Under the pieces are notes generated by a model. That model did no database searches, was not told the origin of the DNA, and saw nothing but the letters and a program-made list of their open reading frames with translations. From Emticicia fluvialis (GTDB lineage: Bacteria; Bacteroidota; Bacteroidia; Cytophagales; Spirosomataceae): a stretch of 64,000 nucleotides of DNA. The stretch is from assembly GCF_024793945.1 (NCBI RefSeq), contig NZ_JANUSD010000016.1, positions 1 through 64,000 of the forward strand, read 5' to 3'. Position numbers and translations under genes: made by a program. Position 1 is the stretch's first letter. Every line of letters starts with the position of its first letter. Shown piece by piece: positions 1 through 7,667 of the stretch.

Positions 1-190
1 AATTTCCTGAACTATCTGTAACTTAAAAGATAATGAATAGTCTTTTTGGGTACGTTTGACATAACTGTTTTGTCCTTCCATTTTTGATACTTTTTTTGTG
101 TATCGCTATTTCAGGACGGGACAAGTTATTGAGTAAAATTCAATCAAGGTAAGTGTGGGAGGATTTTTCTTTGCATTTGCCTCTCCCACC

Positions 191-246
191 GCGACAGAGT
201 CCCTTTGCCGTTTAGTGCCTGCGCGCACAGGAGACTCGGTCGGGAC
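191..246. repeat. Hairpin repeat R1 (GAGTC/GACTC family)
   Basis: An imperfect inverted repeat with arms ACAGAGTCCC and GGAGACTCGGT around a GC-rich loop containing CCTGCGCGCACAGG. It resembles the hairpins at 50670-50722, 50959-51010, 52354-52404 and 52925-52977 in arm sequence, spacing and the GCGCGCAC loop segment. It lies directly upstream of a run of small orphan genes, as the distant copies do. Bases 1-190 otherwise hold only a short hairpin (GTGGGAG near 156 with CTCCCAC near 183) and no gene that I can support. Confidence 0.6.
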
Positions 247-271
247 GATAATTCAAAAACCTTTATAAAAA

Positions 272-817
272 ATGAAAGGAGAATTGACTGGTCTTGAAAG
301 AATTAGGAATGAACATAAAAAATCATTTTCTAAAATAAAAAATGAAAATAATTCCAACTGGCCTTATTTGCAAGCACATAAACTTTTTTTGAGTGAAATA
401 ATCTCATGGGTAGAAACACAAAAAGATTTAAAATTCAAAAAAGTTTTGGATGATTATTTATTGTATGAATTAGCTAATCTTGATTTTGAAAAGTATAAGT
501 TCAATATAGATTGGGGAAATATTGAAGAAGAGATTACCTCTTTTTTTATACAGGACTTAAATAATTATGAATACTTCATAGCGGAGTATCAATACTTTTT
601 AGAATTTTTTTTATCCTATAAATCACTATTAACTTGTTCATGTTGTGAATTAGGAGAGCTCTTTGTATTTAAAACTGATGAGAGTATTTTCTATGAATGT
701 AAAAACTGTTACAGTCTATATAATGAATCATTAACAAGGGTTACTGAATTAAATCGTAAAATTGTATTTTGTGATAGAAAGACTTTAATAGAGAGGAAGA
801 TTTTAAGGATACTTTAA
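272..817 (+). CDS. Hypothetical protein with Cys-pair motif
   Basis: A 181-residue protein that I do not recognise. It is rich in charged and aromatic residues and has no signal peptide or membrane segment. Near residues 121-145 it has two cysteine clusters, CSCCE and CKNC, spaced like a small zinc ribbon, so metal binding is a reasonable inference. The ATG follows an A-rich leader. It begins 26 bases after hairpin repeat R1 and is followed by two more small genes on the same strand. The AT-rich composition suggests acquired DNA. Function is unknown. Confidence 0.6.
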   Translation: MKGELTGLERIRNEHKKSFSKIKNENNSNWPYLQAHKLFLSEIISWVETQKDLKFKKVLDDYLLYELANLDFEKYKFNIDWGNIEEEITSFFIQDLNNYEYFIAEYQYFLEFFLSYKSLLTCSCCELGELFVFKTDESIFYECKNCYSLYNESLTRVTELNRKIVFCDRKTLIERKILRIL

Positions 818-829
818 ATTCATAGCTTT

Positions 830-1096
830 TTGATTAGACATGATATAAAGAATGATTCTATCCTTTTGCGATTAGATATGCTTAAAAGTCATGCTATAAT
901 CAATGATGACTCAAACAAAATTAGACAATTATTAGGAAATAATCTTCCTCCGTATGTTCGAGAAAAAAAAACTTGGACTAAAGTTAACTATGCTCTATTT
1001 AAAACAGAAGATGGACAGGTAAATGTTGGTATAAGGAAAGGTGAGTTATTAAAGGAATTTAACCGTAGAATTGATGAATTTGAATTAGTAAAATAA
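830..1096 (+). CDS. Small hypothetical protein
   Basis: An 88-residue reading frame opening with TTG 12 bases after the preceding stop; no ATG lies near the start. The product is hydrophilic and basic, with no signal peptide, membrane helix or motif I recognise. Codon use and AT richness match its neighbours. The TTG start and lack of recognisable homology leave open that this is a fragment of a longer, damaged gene. Confidence 0.4.
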   Translation: MIRHDIKNDSILLRLDMLKSHAIINDDSNKIRQLLGNNLPPYVREKKTWTKVNYALFKTEDGQVNVGIRKGELLKEFNRRIDEFELVK

Positions 1097-1116
1097 ATCA
1101 CATAATGTAATAATGT

Positions 1117-1650
1117 ATGATGGAATTAACAGAAACAGACTGGGAATTGATACACAATTACTATGACCTTAGAGCCGAAGATTTTTACTTGGTTATAAAT
1201 AAAAGAGCAAATTTCGAAGAAATAAAAGATTTGTTATTCTCAACAAGATATCGTGAAAATACAATGAGAGATTTTGATGCATTGATTTGGCATTTCCCTC
1301 ATTCCATGAATGATGCTGAGTTAGAAAACTTATATCAAATTTTTATAAAGGAAAAGTGGCATCAAACCCATGATGTTTTTGTAGATAGATTTCAGCAAAA
1401 ATTCAATACAAATGTCAAAAATATTAAAATACTCGTTGACTTAATCCATGATTTGCCCGATTTCTATAAAATAGATGAAGACATACAATATCCTTTAATA
1501 AAGAAATGTATGTACGCTATTGCAGCCATGCCAAAACCAGAAAGTACTATAGCATTAGAAAAATTAAGTGATTCGGAAGATGAAACTATCAAGGAATATG
1601 CACTTCATCAACTTGAAAGACAGAAAAAATTGAAGGGTGATAATTTATAA
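1117..1650 (+). CDS. Hypothetical HEAT-like helical protein
   Basis: A 177-residue acidic, soluble, mainly helical protein with two adjacent Met codons at the start. The C-terminal 50 residues (MPKPESTIALEKLSDSED and the following helix) resemble one HEAT-type helical hairpin, with the pattern of an alanine-rich helix, a short turn and a second helix. Proteins of this size and character are common among cytoplasmic immunity proteins, but nothing here proves that role. It is the last of three small plus-strand genes. Confidence 0.55.
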   Translation: MMELTETDWELIHNYYDLRAEDFYLVINKRANFEEIKDLLFSTRYRENTMRDFDALIWHFPHSMNDAELENLYQIFIKEKWHQTHDVFVDRFQQKFNTNVKNIKILVDLIHDLPDFYKIDEDIQYPLIKKCMYAIAAMPKPESTIALEKLSDSEDETIKEYALHQLERQKKLKGDNL

Positions 1651-1809
1651 TTCTGATTAAAGATAAATTAAAAGTTCTACTTTTGGTTTGGTTCTTTAGT
1701 GAAATAAGCATGAAACTTGAGACTAATAATTACAACTCCTAACCAATGAACATTAAACACATACTCATTACCACCCCCACTGTTCTATTTAAAGAGAAAA
1801 ACCTATAAA

Positions 1810-1926
1810 ATGAAGTATATCCACAAACCTATTTTTAAAATCTGGGCTTTGCTGTTGTTAGTATGCGGCTTTACGTTGGCGGCTTAGGCCAGCGTTGACG
1901 GTTCGGGTACCAAGAAAAAGGAATGA
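1810..1926 (+). pseudogene. Remnant of an exported-protein gene
   Basis: From the ATG at 1810 the frame encodes a clear signal peptide (MKYIHKPIFKIWALLLLVCG, then FTLAA). It meets an in-frame TAG where a CAG would give the usual AQA-like cleavage site, then continues with ASVDGSGTKKKE to TGA at 1924-1926. A REP element starts 23 bases later. I read this as the 5' end of a secreted-protein gene, broken by a point mutation and cut off by the repeat. The rest of 1651-1948 holds nothing I can support. Confidence 0.55.
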
Positions 1927-1948
1927 AAAGTATGAATCAATAGCTTTC

Positions 1949-2097
1949 GTAGAGCCGCACTGCGTGCGGCTTAGCGTAGAATTAGGATATCGAATTAAAT
2001 ATTTACAACGGATTTGATTACATTTTTCAATTATCCTCTAATAAAAATCCACCTAACTTTAAAGGCAAAAAGCCGCATACAATGCGGCTCTACCAAA
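1949..2097. repeat. Paired-hairpin REP element 1
   Basis: Two perfect hairpins, AGCCGCAC-TGC-GTGCGGCT at 1953-1971 and AGCCGCAT-ACA-ATGCGGCT at 2071-2089, flank a 99-base AT-rich spacer. The outer ends GTAGAGCC and GGCTCTAC are complementary, so the whole unit is also a long inverted repeat. The arrangement is that of a BIME, a REP pair mobilised by RAYT transposases. One such gene starts 66 bases downstream. Confidence 0.85.
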
Positions 2098-2162
2098 TTA
2101 AAAATAATCTGTAATTTATTAAATTAATTTTTTTGTTATTTTTAGGGACAACTACTAATATC

Positions 2163-2690
2163 ATGAGCGAATTATATAACAACAAATATCGAATACCCAC
2201 AGTGAGGCTAAAATCATGGAATTATTCATTTGAGGGGTTTTACTTTGTAACTATCTGCACAAAAAATAAAAAATATTATTTTGGCAATATAGCATTAGGT
2301 CAATTAACATCAACTGAAATAGCCAATATTGCTCATGCTGAATGGTTTAAGATACAGGAATTAAGACCTGACATGAATATTGAATTAGGTGAATTTGTAA
2401 TAATGCCTAACCATATTCATGGCATAATAATCATTGGTAGAAACGATTTTAATAAATCAATTCCTAACGCTGAGACCAAAAATCAGTTTTCAGTACAATC
2501 AAAAAATCTGGCATCTATAATCAGAGGTTTTAAAGGGGCGGTAACAAGCTATGCCAGGAAGAATAGTATCGAATTTGAATGGCAATCCAGATATTATGAA
2601 CATATTATTCGATCAGAAACAGAATATTTGAAAATCAGACAATATATTATTGATAATCCGTTTAAATGGAATGAAGATTCATTGTTTTGA
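2163..2690 (+). CDS. REP-associated tyrosine transposase (RAYT)
   Basis: A 175-residue protein of the IS200/Y1 transposase superfamily, REP-associated branch. An HUH motif (PNHIHGIIII) lies near residue 83. The C-terminal segment has the family's typical layout: a catalytic Tyr in the SRYYEHIIR region, then RQYIIDNPFKW. Known RAYTs nick single-stranded REP hairpins. I chose the ATG at 2163 over an upstream TTG because the protein then begins directly before the conserved YRIPTVRLKSW block. REP pairs flank it on both sides, which strongly supports the assignment. No frameshift is visible, so it may be active. Confidence 0.9.
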   Translation: MSELYNNKYRIPTVRLKSWNYSFEGFYFVTICTKNKKYYFGNIALGQLTSTEIANIAHAEWFKIQELRPDMNIELGEFVIMPNHIHGIIIIGRNDFNKSIPNAETKNQFSVQSKNLASIIRGFKGAVTSYARKNSIEFEWQSRYYEHIIRSETEYLKIRQYIIDNPFKWNEDSLF

Positions 2691-2697
2691 TAATTTT

Positions 2698-2850
2698 CGT
2701 TAAGCTGCACTCCGTGCGGCTTAACGTAGAATCAGGCTGTTGACACAATTATTTAAACCGGAATTATTGGTATTTTTCAACTTTCCTCCAATAAAAATCT
2801 ACCGTGCTTTATAGGCCACAAGCCGCATGCAATGCGGCTCTACGAAATTC
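2698..2850. repeat. Paired-hairpin REP element 2
   Basis: The two hairpins are AGCTGCAC-TCC-GTGCGGCT at 2703-2721 (one G-U pair) and AGCCGCAT-GCA-ATGCGGCT at 2821-2839. The spacer has the same length class as element 1 but a diverged sequence, so this looks like an older copy. It starts eight bases after the transposase stop codon. Confidence 0.8.
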
Positions 2851-2900
2851 AATTTAATTACATTATTTAAAAATGATTCATAAATGCTAATATAACTTCA

Positions 2901-3045
2901 ATGAGTGCGGCTTAGCGTAGAATTAGGATATCGAATTAAATATTTACAACGGATTTGATTACATTTTTCAATCATCGCCAATAAAAATCCACCTAACTTT
3001 AAAGGCAAAAAAAGCCGCATGCAATGCGGCTCTACCAAATTCATT
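2901..3045. repeat. Paired-hairpin REP element 3 (left arm truncated)
   Basis: The right hairpin AGCCGCAT-GCA-ATGCGGCT at 3013-3031 is intact. Of the left hairpin only the GTGCGGCT arm (2905-2912) remains. The spacer is nearly identical to that of element 1, so these two are recent relatives. The element lies just behind the 3' end of the pyridoxamine oxidase gene on the opposite strand. Confidence 0.8.
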
Positions 3046-3064
3046 CGAAATATCAATTCAAAAA

Positions 3065-3715
3065 TCACGGGCTTAAACGCTCAATTTTCCAATCTTCACC
3101 TTCATTTGTAAATAACAGGCGGTCGTGCAGGCGGTTGGGGCGGCCCTGCCAGAACTCAATGCTTTCGGGTATTACCCGGTAACCTCCCCAGTGCGGAGGC
3201 CGCGGGATAACGTCATCGCCATACCATTCTTCCAGTTCTTTGGTGCGTTCTTCAAGGCTTTCTCTGGTTACTATGCTCGACTGCCGCGACACCCACGCGC
3301 CTATCTGGCTACCCCGCGGGCGCTGCTGAAAATACTCGTCCGACTCCGCCGCACTCGTTTTTTCAATCCGCCCCTCAATGCGCACCTGCCGTTCCATGGC
3401 TGTCCAGAAAAACGTAAGCGAGGCATAAGGCACCTCGGCCAGTTCGCGGCCCTTGTTACTTTCATAATTGGTATAAAACACAAAGCCGGTGTCGTCAAAG
3501 CCTTTCAGCAAAACAATCCGGCCATGGGGCTTACCGCCAGACACCGTAGCCAGGTGCATGGCGTTTGGCTCTGCCACATTGTTTTCCAGAGCTTCATGAA
3601 ACCATTTTTCGAATTGTTTGAAGGGGTTTTTCAAAACATTTTCTTCAAGCAATTCGTTGAGTACATAGTTAAGCCGAAGCGAGGCCACATCAGTTTTTTT
3701 ATTCATTTCTTGCAA
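3065..3715 (-). CDS. pdxH: Pyridoxamine 5'-phosphate oxidase
   Basis: A 216-residue protein of the usual length for PdxH, the FMN-dependent oxidase that converts pyridoxamine or pyridoxine 5'-phosphate to pyridoxal 5'-phosphate. Visible family motifs are RIVLLKGFD (66-74, FMN phosphate binding), YTNYESNKGRE (81-91), PRGSQIGAWVSRQS (133-146), PPHWGGYRV (173-181) and the C-terminal GRPNRLHDR (191-199). Start is at 3715, with a possible internal Met at 3706. It is transcribed away from the DUF349 gene. Its moderate GC marks it as a core gene. Confidence 0.95.
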   Translation of the reverse strand: MQEMNKKTDVASLRLNYVLNELLEENVLKNPFKQFEKWFHEALENNVAEPNAMHLATVSGGKPHGRIVLLKGFDDTGFVFYTNYESNKGRELAEVPYASLTFFWTAMERQVRIEGRIEKTSAAESDEYFQQRPRGSQIGAWVSRQSSIVTRESLEERTKELEEWYGDDVIPRPPHWGGYRVIPESIEFWQGRPNRLHDRLLFTNEGEDWKIERLSP

Positions 3716-3960
3716 CGTTTTGGGCTTTTTTTTCGTTTTTAATTATATAGAACCACCTGTTTTTGCAGGGTTGCCGGCTGTAGCAGAAACATCAGCCGGG
3801 CCTTCCAATGGTGCAGGTGGCGGCACAAATTTCGGGTTTTGTAGTAACTTAATTGCATTAAATTTTGTTTTTTCAGATACAAAACCGCAGATTTTTTACC
3901 GGTTAGTAAAAATATAATTTCACACTGTGGTTTGTTAGGCAAAAGTATTTTTATATTTAT

Positions 3961-3968
3961 TACATTTG
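3961..3968 (+). promoter_or_regulatory. Candidate -7 element before the DUF349 gene
   Basis: TACATTTG matches the Bacteroidota -7 consensus TAnnTTTG and lies 50 bases before the DUF349 start codon. A TTTG at 3931-3934 is the nearest -33 candidate, but its spacing of 26 is too long, so only the -7 element is supported. The rest of the divergent spacer 3716-4017 shows no other feature. Confidence 0.35.
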
Positions 3969-4017
3969 CAAATCTAATAAAAACATTCTGCCTTACTACG
4001 AATCGTTTTAATTACCA

Positions 4018-6246
4018 ATGACGCCCATAGACTCAGATTTACAAGAACCCGTTACTGATGCTGCCGAACAGAAGGATTCAACTTTGAAAGAGGCAGAGGC
4101 TCCGGCCATTACACAAGTAGACTCTAAAGAAATTATGAACGAACTGAATGATTCCATCGACACTTCGACCGACGAACCTGTTGAAGCAAGCAAAAAAGAG
4201 GTGAAAGATGCAGCCCCTGTTGCCGAAAATGCAGAAACTCCGGCAACGGAACAAACAGAAGCCCCCATTGAGGTGGTTGCCATTACTACTGACGGTGAAG
4301 CCGAAGCCCCTGTGCTGGGTGCCGACGAAAGCCCATTGGAAGAAATTGTGGTAAGCAACGACCCGACTGTAATGGTTGAGGTATCGCCCAAACCGGTTGA
4401 GACTGTAGAGGCCGCTGTTGAAGAGCTGCCGCAGTCGTTCGAGCTGGCAGAAGAAGAAACAGCCGGGCAACCAGCCGAAGAAGTTGATTACAGCAATTTT
4501 GGTAAAAAGGATTTTGTAGACCTGGGCGAAAAACTGCTGGGTTCAATTAAAGCTGAGGGCGTAAGTGTATCTGACGTAAGAAATGCCGACAACGTAATGA
4601 AGGAAATTAAACCTTTGTTTGACGACCTGAAAGCACGCGAGAAATCGGAGGCATTGAAAAAATATATTGCAGACAACGGAAGTAACGAAGGCTTTGAGTT
4701 CAGAAACGACAACTTTGTGGTGCGTTTTGAGTCTCTGAGTGCGCAGATACGTGATGCAAAAAACAGTTTCTTCCAGAAAATAGAGCGCCTGAAAGAAGAT
4801 TACTTTGAGCGCAAAACCAACCTGCTGCAACGCCTGCGCGACATAGTAGAGCAGGAAGAACAAGGCGGCACCAAAAGCAACTGGCAGGATTTCAAGAAAC
4901 TACAGGAAGAGTGGAAAACCGCCGGGAATGTCAATTCTCCGCATAATACCTCGCTGTGGTCGGCCTATAATGCCTTAGTTGACAGATACTTCAGTATCCG
5001 CCATATCCAGAACGAACTGAAAGACCTGGACCGCAAGAAAAACCTGACAGCCAAAAGCGAAATTGTTGAGCGCATTGAAGCCATTGCCGCTACCCTTGAA
5101 GAAGGCGGCCTGAGCAATGCTACCCTGCGCCAGGCAAACGACCTGCTGGAAGAGTACAAACACATTGGCCCGGCACAGCGCGAAGCCCAGGAAGAACTCT
5201 GGAAACGCCTGAAAGCCGCCTTTGATGTGATACACAACAAACGCAGAGAGCAGTCGTCGCAAGCCGGGGCTTTGCAGGAAGAGATTTTCCAGGCCAAACA
5301 ACGCCTGGTAGACAACCTGAAAGCCTATGTGCAGTTTAATACCGACAGCATTAACGAATGGAACGCCAAAACCAAAGAAGTGCTGGCAGTGCAAGACCAA
5401 TGGAATGCCATAAAAGGCGCCATGCCGAAAGACAAAGGCAAAGAGCTGAGCCGCGAGTTCTGGTCGTCGTTAAAGACTTTCTTCCGTAACAAGGGCGACT
5501 TCTTTAACCGTCTGGAAACCGAACGCGAAGGCAACCTGAAATCGAAAACGTCTTTGTGCGAGCAGGTGGAAGCACTTCTGGAAGCAGGCGATTACTCGCC
5601 GGCCAACACCGATAAAGTAGTAGAACTACAAAAAACCTGGAAGACAATTGGCCACGTGCCTGAGAAATTCAAGGATAAAATATATGACCGTTTCAAGAAA
5701 GCCTGCGATACCTTCTTTAACGGCAAACGTGCCAAAGGCAATGAAGTAGAGCAGGAATACGAAGCCAACCTGAAACAAAAACAGGCGCTATGCGATGAAA
5801 TTGAAAAAGCCGCAGAAGCAGGCGAAGCAGACCTGAACAAACTTGCCGGTTACAAGGCCCGTTATAACGAAATCGGCTTTGTGCCACGCAAAGAGATGCA
5901 GAACATTCAGCGCCGCTTTGTAGATGCCATTAATGCCTATGTAAAGGCCAGCTCGGGTGTAAGCGGCCCTGAAAAAGAGAAAATGCTGTTGCAGAACGAG
6001 GTAGAAGTAACCCTGAAAAACGACAGAGGCAACTCAAAAGAGCTAGACAAAAAAGAAAACGATATACGCCGGAAGATGAAAAAGCTGGAAGACGACATCA
6101 GCCTGTGGCAGAACAATATCGAATTCTTTGCCCGTTCTAAAAACGCCAATGCGGTTCGTGCCGAATACGAAGCCAAGATACAAGGCGCAGAAAAAGAACT
6201 GGCCGACCTAAAACAGAAGCTGAAAATAATAGTGGCAGCCAACTGA
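4018..6246 (+). CDS. DUF349 domain-containing protein
   Basis: A 742-residue cytoplasmic protein. Residues 1 to about 155 are acidic, Pro/Ala/Glu-rich and low in complexity. The rest is strongly helical and coiled-coil. At least five DUF349 repeats are visible, recognisable by LQEEWKTAG, LEEYKHIGP, VQDQWNAIKG, LQKTWKTIG and YKARYNEIG, each followed by an aromatic-rich helix of the type FWKAFKKACDTFF. DUF349 proteins are widespread in Bacteroidota and have no established biochemical role. Moderate GC and an ATG after a clean leader support a core, intact gene. Confidence 0.9.
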   Translation: MTPIDSDLQEPVTDAAEQKDSTLKEAEAPAITQVDSKEIMNELNDSIDTSTDEPVEASKKEVKDAAPVAENAETPATEQTEAPIEVVAITTDGEAEAPVLGADESPLEEIVVSNDPTVMVEVSPKPVETVEAAVEELPQSFELAEEETAGQPAEEVDYSNFGKKDFVDLGEKLLGSIKAEGVSVSDVRNADNVMKEIKPLFDDLKAREKSEALKKYIADNGSNEGFEFRNDNFVVRFESLSAQIRDAKNSFFQKIERLKEDYFERKTNLLQRLRDIVEQEEQGGTKSNWQDFKKLQEEWKTAGNVNSPHNTSLWSAYNALVDRYFSIRHIQNELKDLDRKKNLTAKSEIVERIEAIAATLEEGGLSNATLRQANDLLEEYKHIGPAQREAQEELWKRLKAAFDVIHNKRREQSSQAGALQEEIFQAKQRLVDNLKAYVQFNTDSINEWNAKTKEVLAVQDQWNAIKGAMPKDKGKELSREFWSSLKTFFRNKGDFFNRLETEREGNLKSKTSLCEQVEALLEAGDYSPANTDKVVELQKTWKTIGHVPEKFKDKIYDRFKKACDTFFNGKRAKGNEVEQEYEANLKQKQALCDEIEKAAEAGEADLNKLAGYKARYNEIGFVPRKEMQNIQRRFVDAINAYVKASSGVSGPEKEKMLLQNEVEVTLKNDRGNSKELDKKENDIRRKMKKLEDDISLWQNNIEFFARSKNANAVRAEYEAKIQGAEKELADLKQKLKIIVAAN

Positions 6247-6256
6247 AAATTTTTTA

Positions 6257-6291
6257 TTTCTTAACTCGTTGGGCATCAGCGAGTTAAGAAA
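6257..6291. terminator. Hairpin after the DUF349 gene
   Basis: A perfect 12-bp stem (TTTCTTAACTCG with CGAGTTAAGAAA) and an 11-base loop, 10 bases behind the DUF349 stop. There is no good U-tract on the plus strand, so termination is likely but not certain. Confidence 0.5.
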
Positions 6292-6318
6292 TTGTTAAAA
6301 AATATTTCAAAAAAGGGC

Positions 6319-6349
6319 TTGCGTTGTATATCTGAAACCATTAATTTTG
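6319..6349 (+). promoter_or_regulatory. Promoter of tRNA-Thr
   Basis: TTG at 6319-6321 and TAATTTTG at 6342-6349 are separated by 20 bases. This matches the Bacteroidota primary sigma consensus (TTTG/TTG at -33, TAnnTTTG at -7). It ends 42 bases before the mature tRNA. Confidence 0.6.
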
Positions 6350-6391
6350 CACCACGATTTCAGAACAACGGTAACGAAATCAGAAATAAAA

Positions 6392-6464
6392 GCCTCCATA
6401 GCTCAGCTGATAGAGCAACTGACTTGTAATCAGTAGGTCGCTGGTTTGATCCCGGCTGGGGGCT
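6392..6464 (+). tRNA. trnT: tRNA-Thr (anticodon UGU)
   Basis: A 73-base cloverleaf. The acceptor stem is GCCTCCA with TGGGGGC, the anticodon stem ACTGA with TCAGT, the loop CTTGTAA gives anticodon TGT, and the T arm is GCTGG-TTTGATC-CCGGC. CCA is not encoded. The 3' half is the attachment site of the genomic island: bases 6416-6465 recur exactly at 32172-32221. The gene remains intact because the integrated copy restores the 3' end. Confidence 0.95.
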
Positions 6465-6465
6465 C
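6416..6465. repeat. attL: left attachment repeat of the genomic island
   Basis: A 50-base segment from the D-arm end through the 3' end of tRNA-Thr, identical base for base to 32172-32221. The bases on either side differ at once (G versus T on the left, T versus A on the right). Such a duplication is the footprint of tyrosine-integrase insertion into a tRNA 3' half. Confidence 0.93.
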
Positions 6466-6486
6466 TAGATAAATCACTAATAATCA

Positions 6487-6517
6487 AGCACTTAACACAC
6501 CAGTTGAGTGCTTTTTT
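6487..6517 (+). terminator. Rho-independent terminator supplied by the island
   Basis: Stem AGCACTTAAC with GTTGAGTGCT (one G-U pair), six-base loop, then TTTTTTG. It sits 22 bases behind the tRNA on the island side of attL and can replace the tRNA's own terminator, which insertion displaced to 32234-32267. Confidence 0.8.
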
Positions 6518-6534
6518 GTTTTACTGATATTTTA

Positions 6535-6558
6535 GTATCATTGCAAGTATCATTGCAA
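6535..6558. repeat. Tandem 12-bp repeats, left island end
   Basis: Two perfect tandem copies of GTATCATTGCAA. The same 12-mer occurs inverted at 32010-32021, and two tandem copies of the close variant GTATCACTACAA lie at 32030-32053 inside the right end. The position just inside both attachment sites suggests arm-type integrase or excisionase binding sites. Confidence 0.6.
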
Positions 6559-6752
6559 ATTTGGGTAATGGATTCTCTTGAGATTTAAACTACGCTTTTT
6601 TCATATCCCCAGAACCTACCAATAAAATGTATTTTGTACTCTCCATTAAGTCATAATTTTTTCAGTAAGGTTTCTTATAGAAAATATAGAAAATTGTTAA
6701 TCTATCTTGACTTCATTTTGTGTAACTTTACCCTATATTTATTCTAATGTAA

Positions 6753-7667
6753 ATGGTTCATATAGACAATAAGCGATTTTCCTTCTCAGGGCATGAGTCC
6801 TTTCAATGCCGTAATTTATGGTTAAAAAAAGGCTATGATTATGTAAAAAGTGGTAAATCTTTTAGTGATGAAGATGCTGTAGTAATTTTAGGAGTTGGTA
6901 AAAATATGGTTGCATCAATTCGCTATTGGATGAAAGCTTTTGATTTATTAGATTCAGATGATGTCCTCACAGAGTTTGCACACAAGCTATTATCAGATAC
7001 TGGATGGGACCCATATTTAGAAGATGAAATAAGTCTTTGGCTGTTGCATTATCATTTAGTTACAAAAGGTTATGCTACCATTTATGGATTGATATTTAAT
7101 GAATTACGACGAGAGAAAATTGAATTCACAAAGGAGAACTTTTTAGGTTTTATTAAACGTAAGGCCGAACTATTGAAATTAAACATTAATGAAAAAACTG
7201 CTAGTGATGATTTTGACGTGATGATAAAATTGTATTGCAGACAAGCTTCAAAAGATAAAGAAGATTCATTTTCTGGACTTCTCAATGAGCTAGAAATTAT
7301 TAAATCCTATACAAGAGAGGTTGAGTATTACAGTACTGAAAAAGAAAAAAATTTAAAAAAGACAGAACAGTACTTTGTAATTGAAAATAGTGATAGACCT
7401 AGCTTGTCAGAATTTGCTGTACTTTATAATATCCTGTCTGACCCAAATATAGAAATGTCAGTAAGTCTTAATTATATGGAGCAGGAACCAAACAGTGTAT
7501 CTAGTGTTTTTGCTTTAAATCGCTCTGAATTAATAGGTAAAATAGAACTACTAGCAATTAGTAGACTTAATGTTATTTATAGTGACCATGCTGGTATTAG
7601 AGAATTACAATTTAAATCAAGGCTAACACCCTTTGAAGTCTTAGAAATGTATTATGCCACAGAATAA
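6753..7667 (+). CDS. DUF4007 protein, SspB-like
   Basis: A 304-residue protein whose N terminus (FSFSGHESFQCRNLWLKKGY, residues 10-29) is characteristic of DUF4007. To my knowledge SspB of the SspABCD single-strand phosphorothioation system carries this domain and is reported to nick DNA. The next two genes have the sizes and motifs expected of SspC and SspD, which supports the assignment. It overlaps the following gene by 14 bases, so translation is probably coupled. The ATG at 6753 directly precedes the conserved block. A -7-like TAACTTTA at 6723 is the only promoter hint. Confidence 0.8.
   Translation: MVHIDNKRFSFSGHESFQCRNLWLKKGYDYVKSGKSFSDEDAVVILGVGKNMVASIRYWMKAFDLLDSDDVLTEFAHKLLSDTGWDPYLEDEISLWLLHYHLVTKGYATIYGLIFNELRREKIEFTKENFLGFIKRKAELLKLNINEKTASDDFDVMIKLYCRQASKDKEDSFSGLLNELEIIKSYTREVEYYSTEKEKNLKKTEQYFVIENSDRPSLSEFAVLYNILSDPNIEMSVSLNYMEQEPNSVSSVFALNRSELIGKIELLAISRLNVIYSDHAGIRELQFKSRLTPFEVLEMYYATE

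Noticed and set aside
3125..3742. A 205-residue plus-strand frame
   Set aside because: It is the antisense shadow of pdxH, which has clear family motifs on the other strand.
4008..4391. Minus-strand Ser/Ala-rich frame
   Set aside because: It is a shadow of the acidic low-complexity N terminus of the DUF349 protein.
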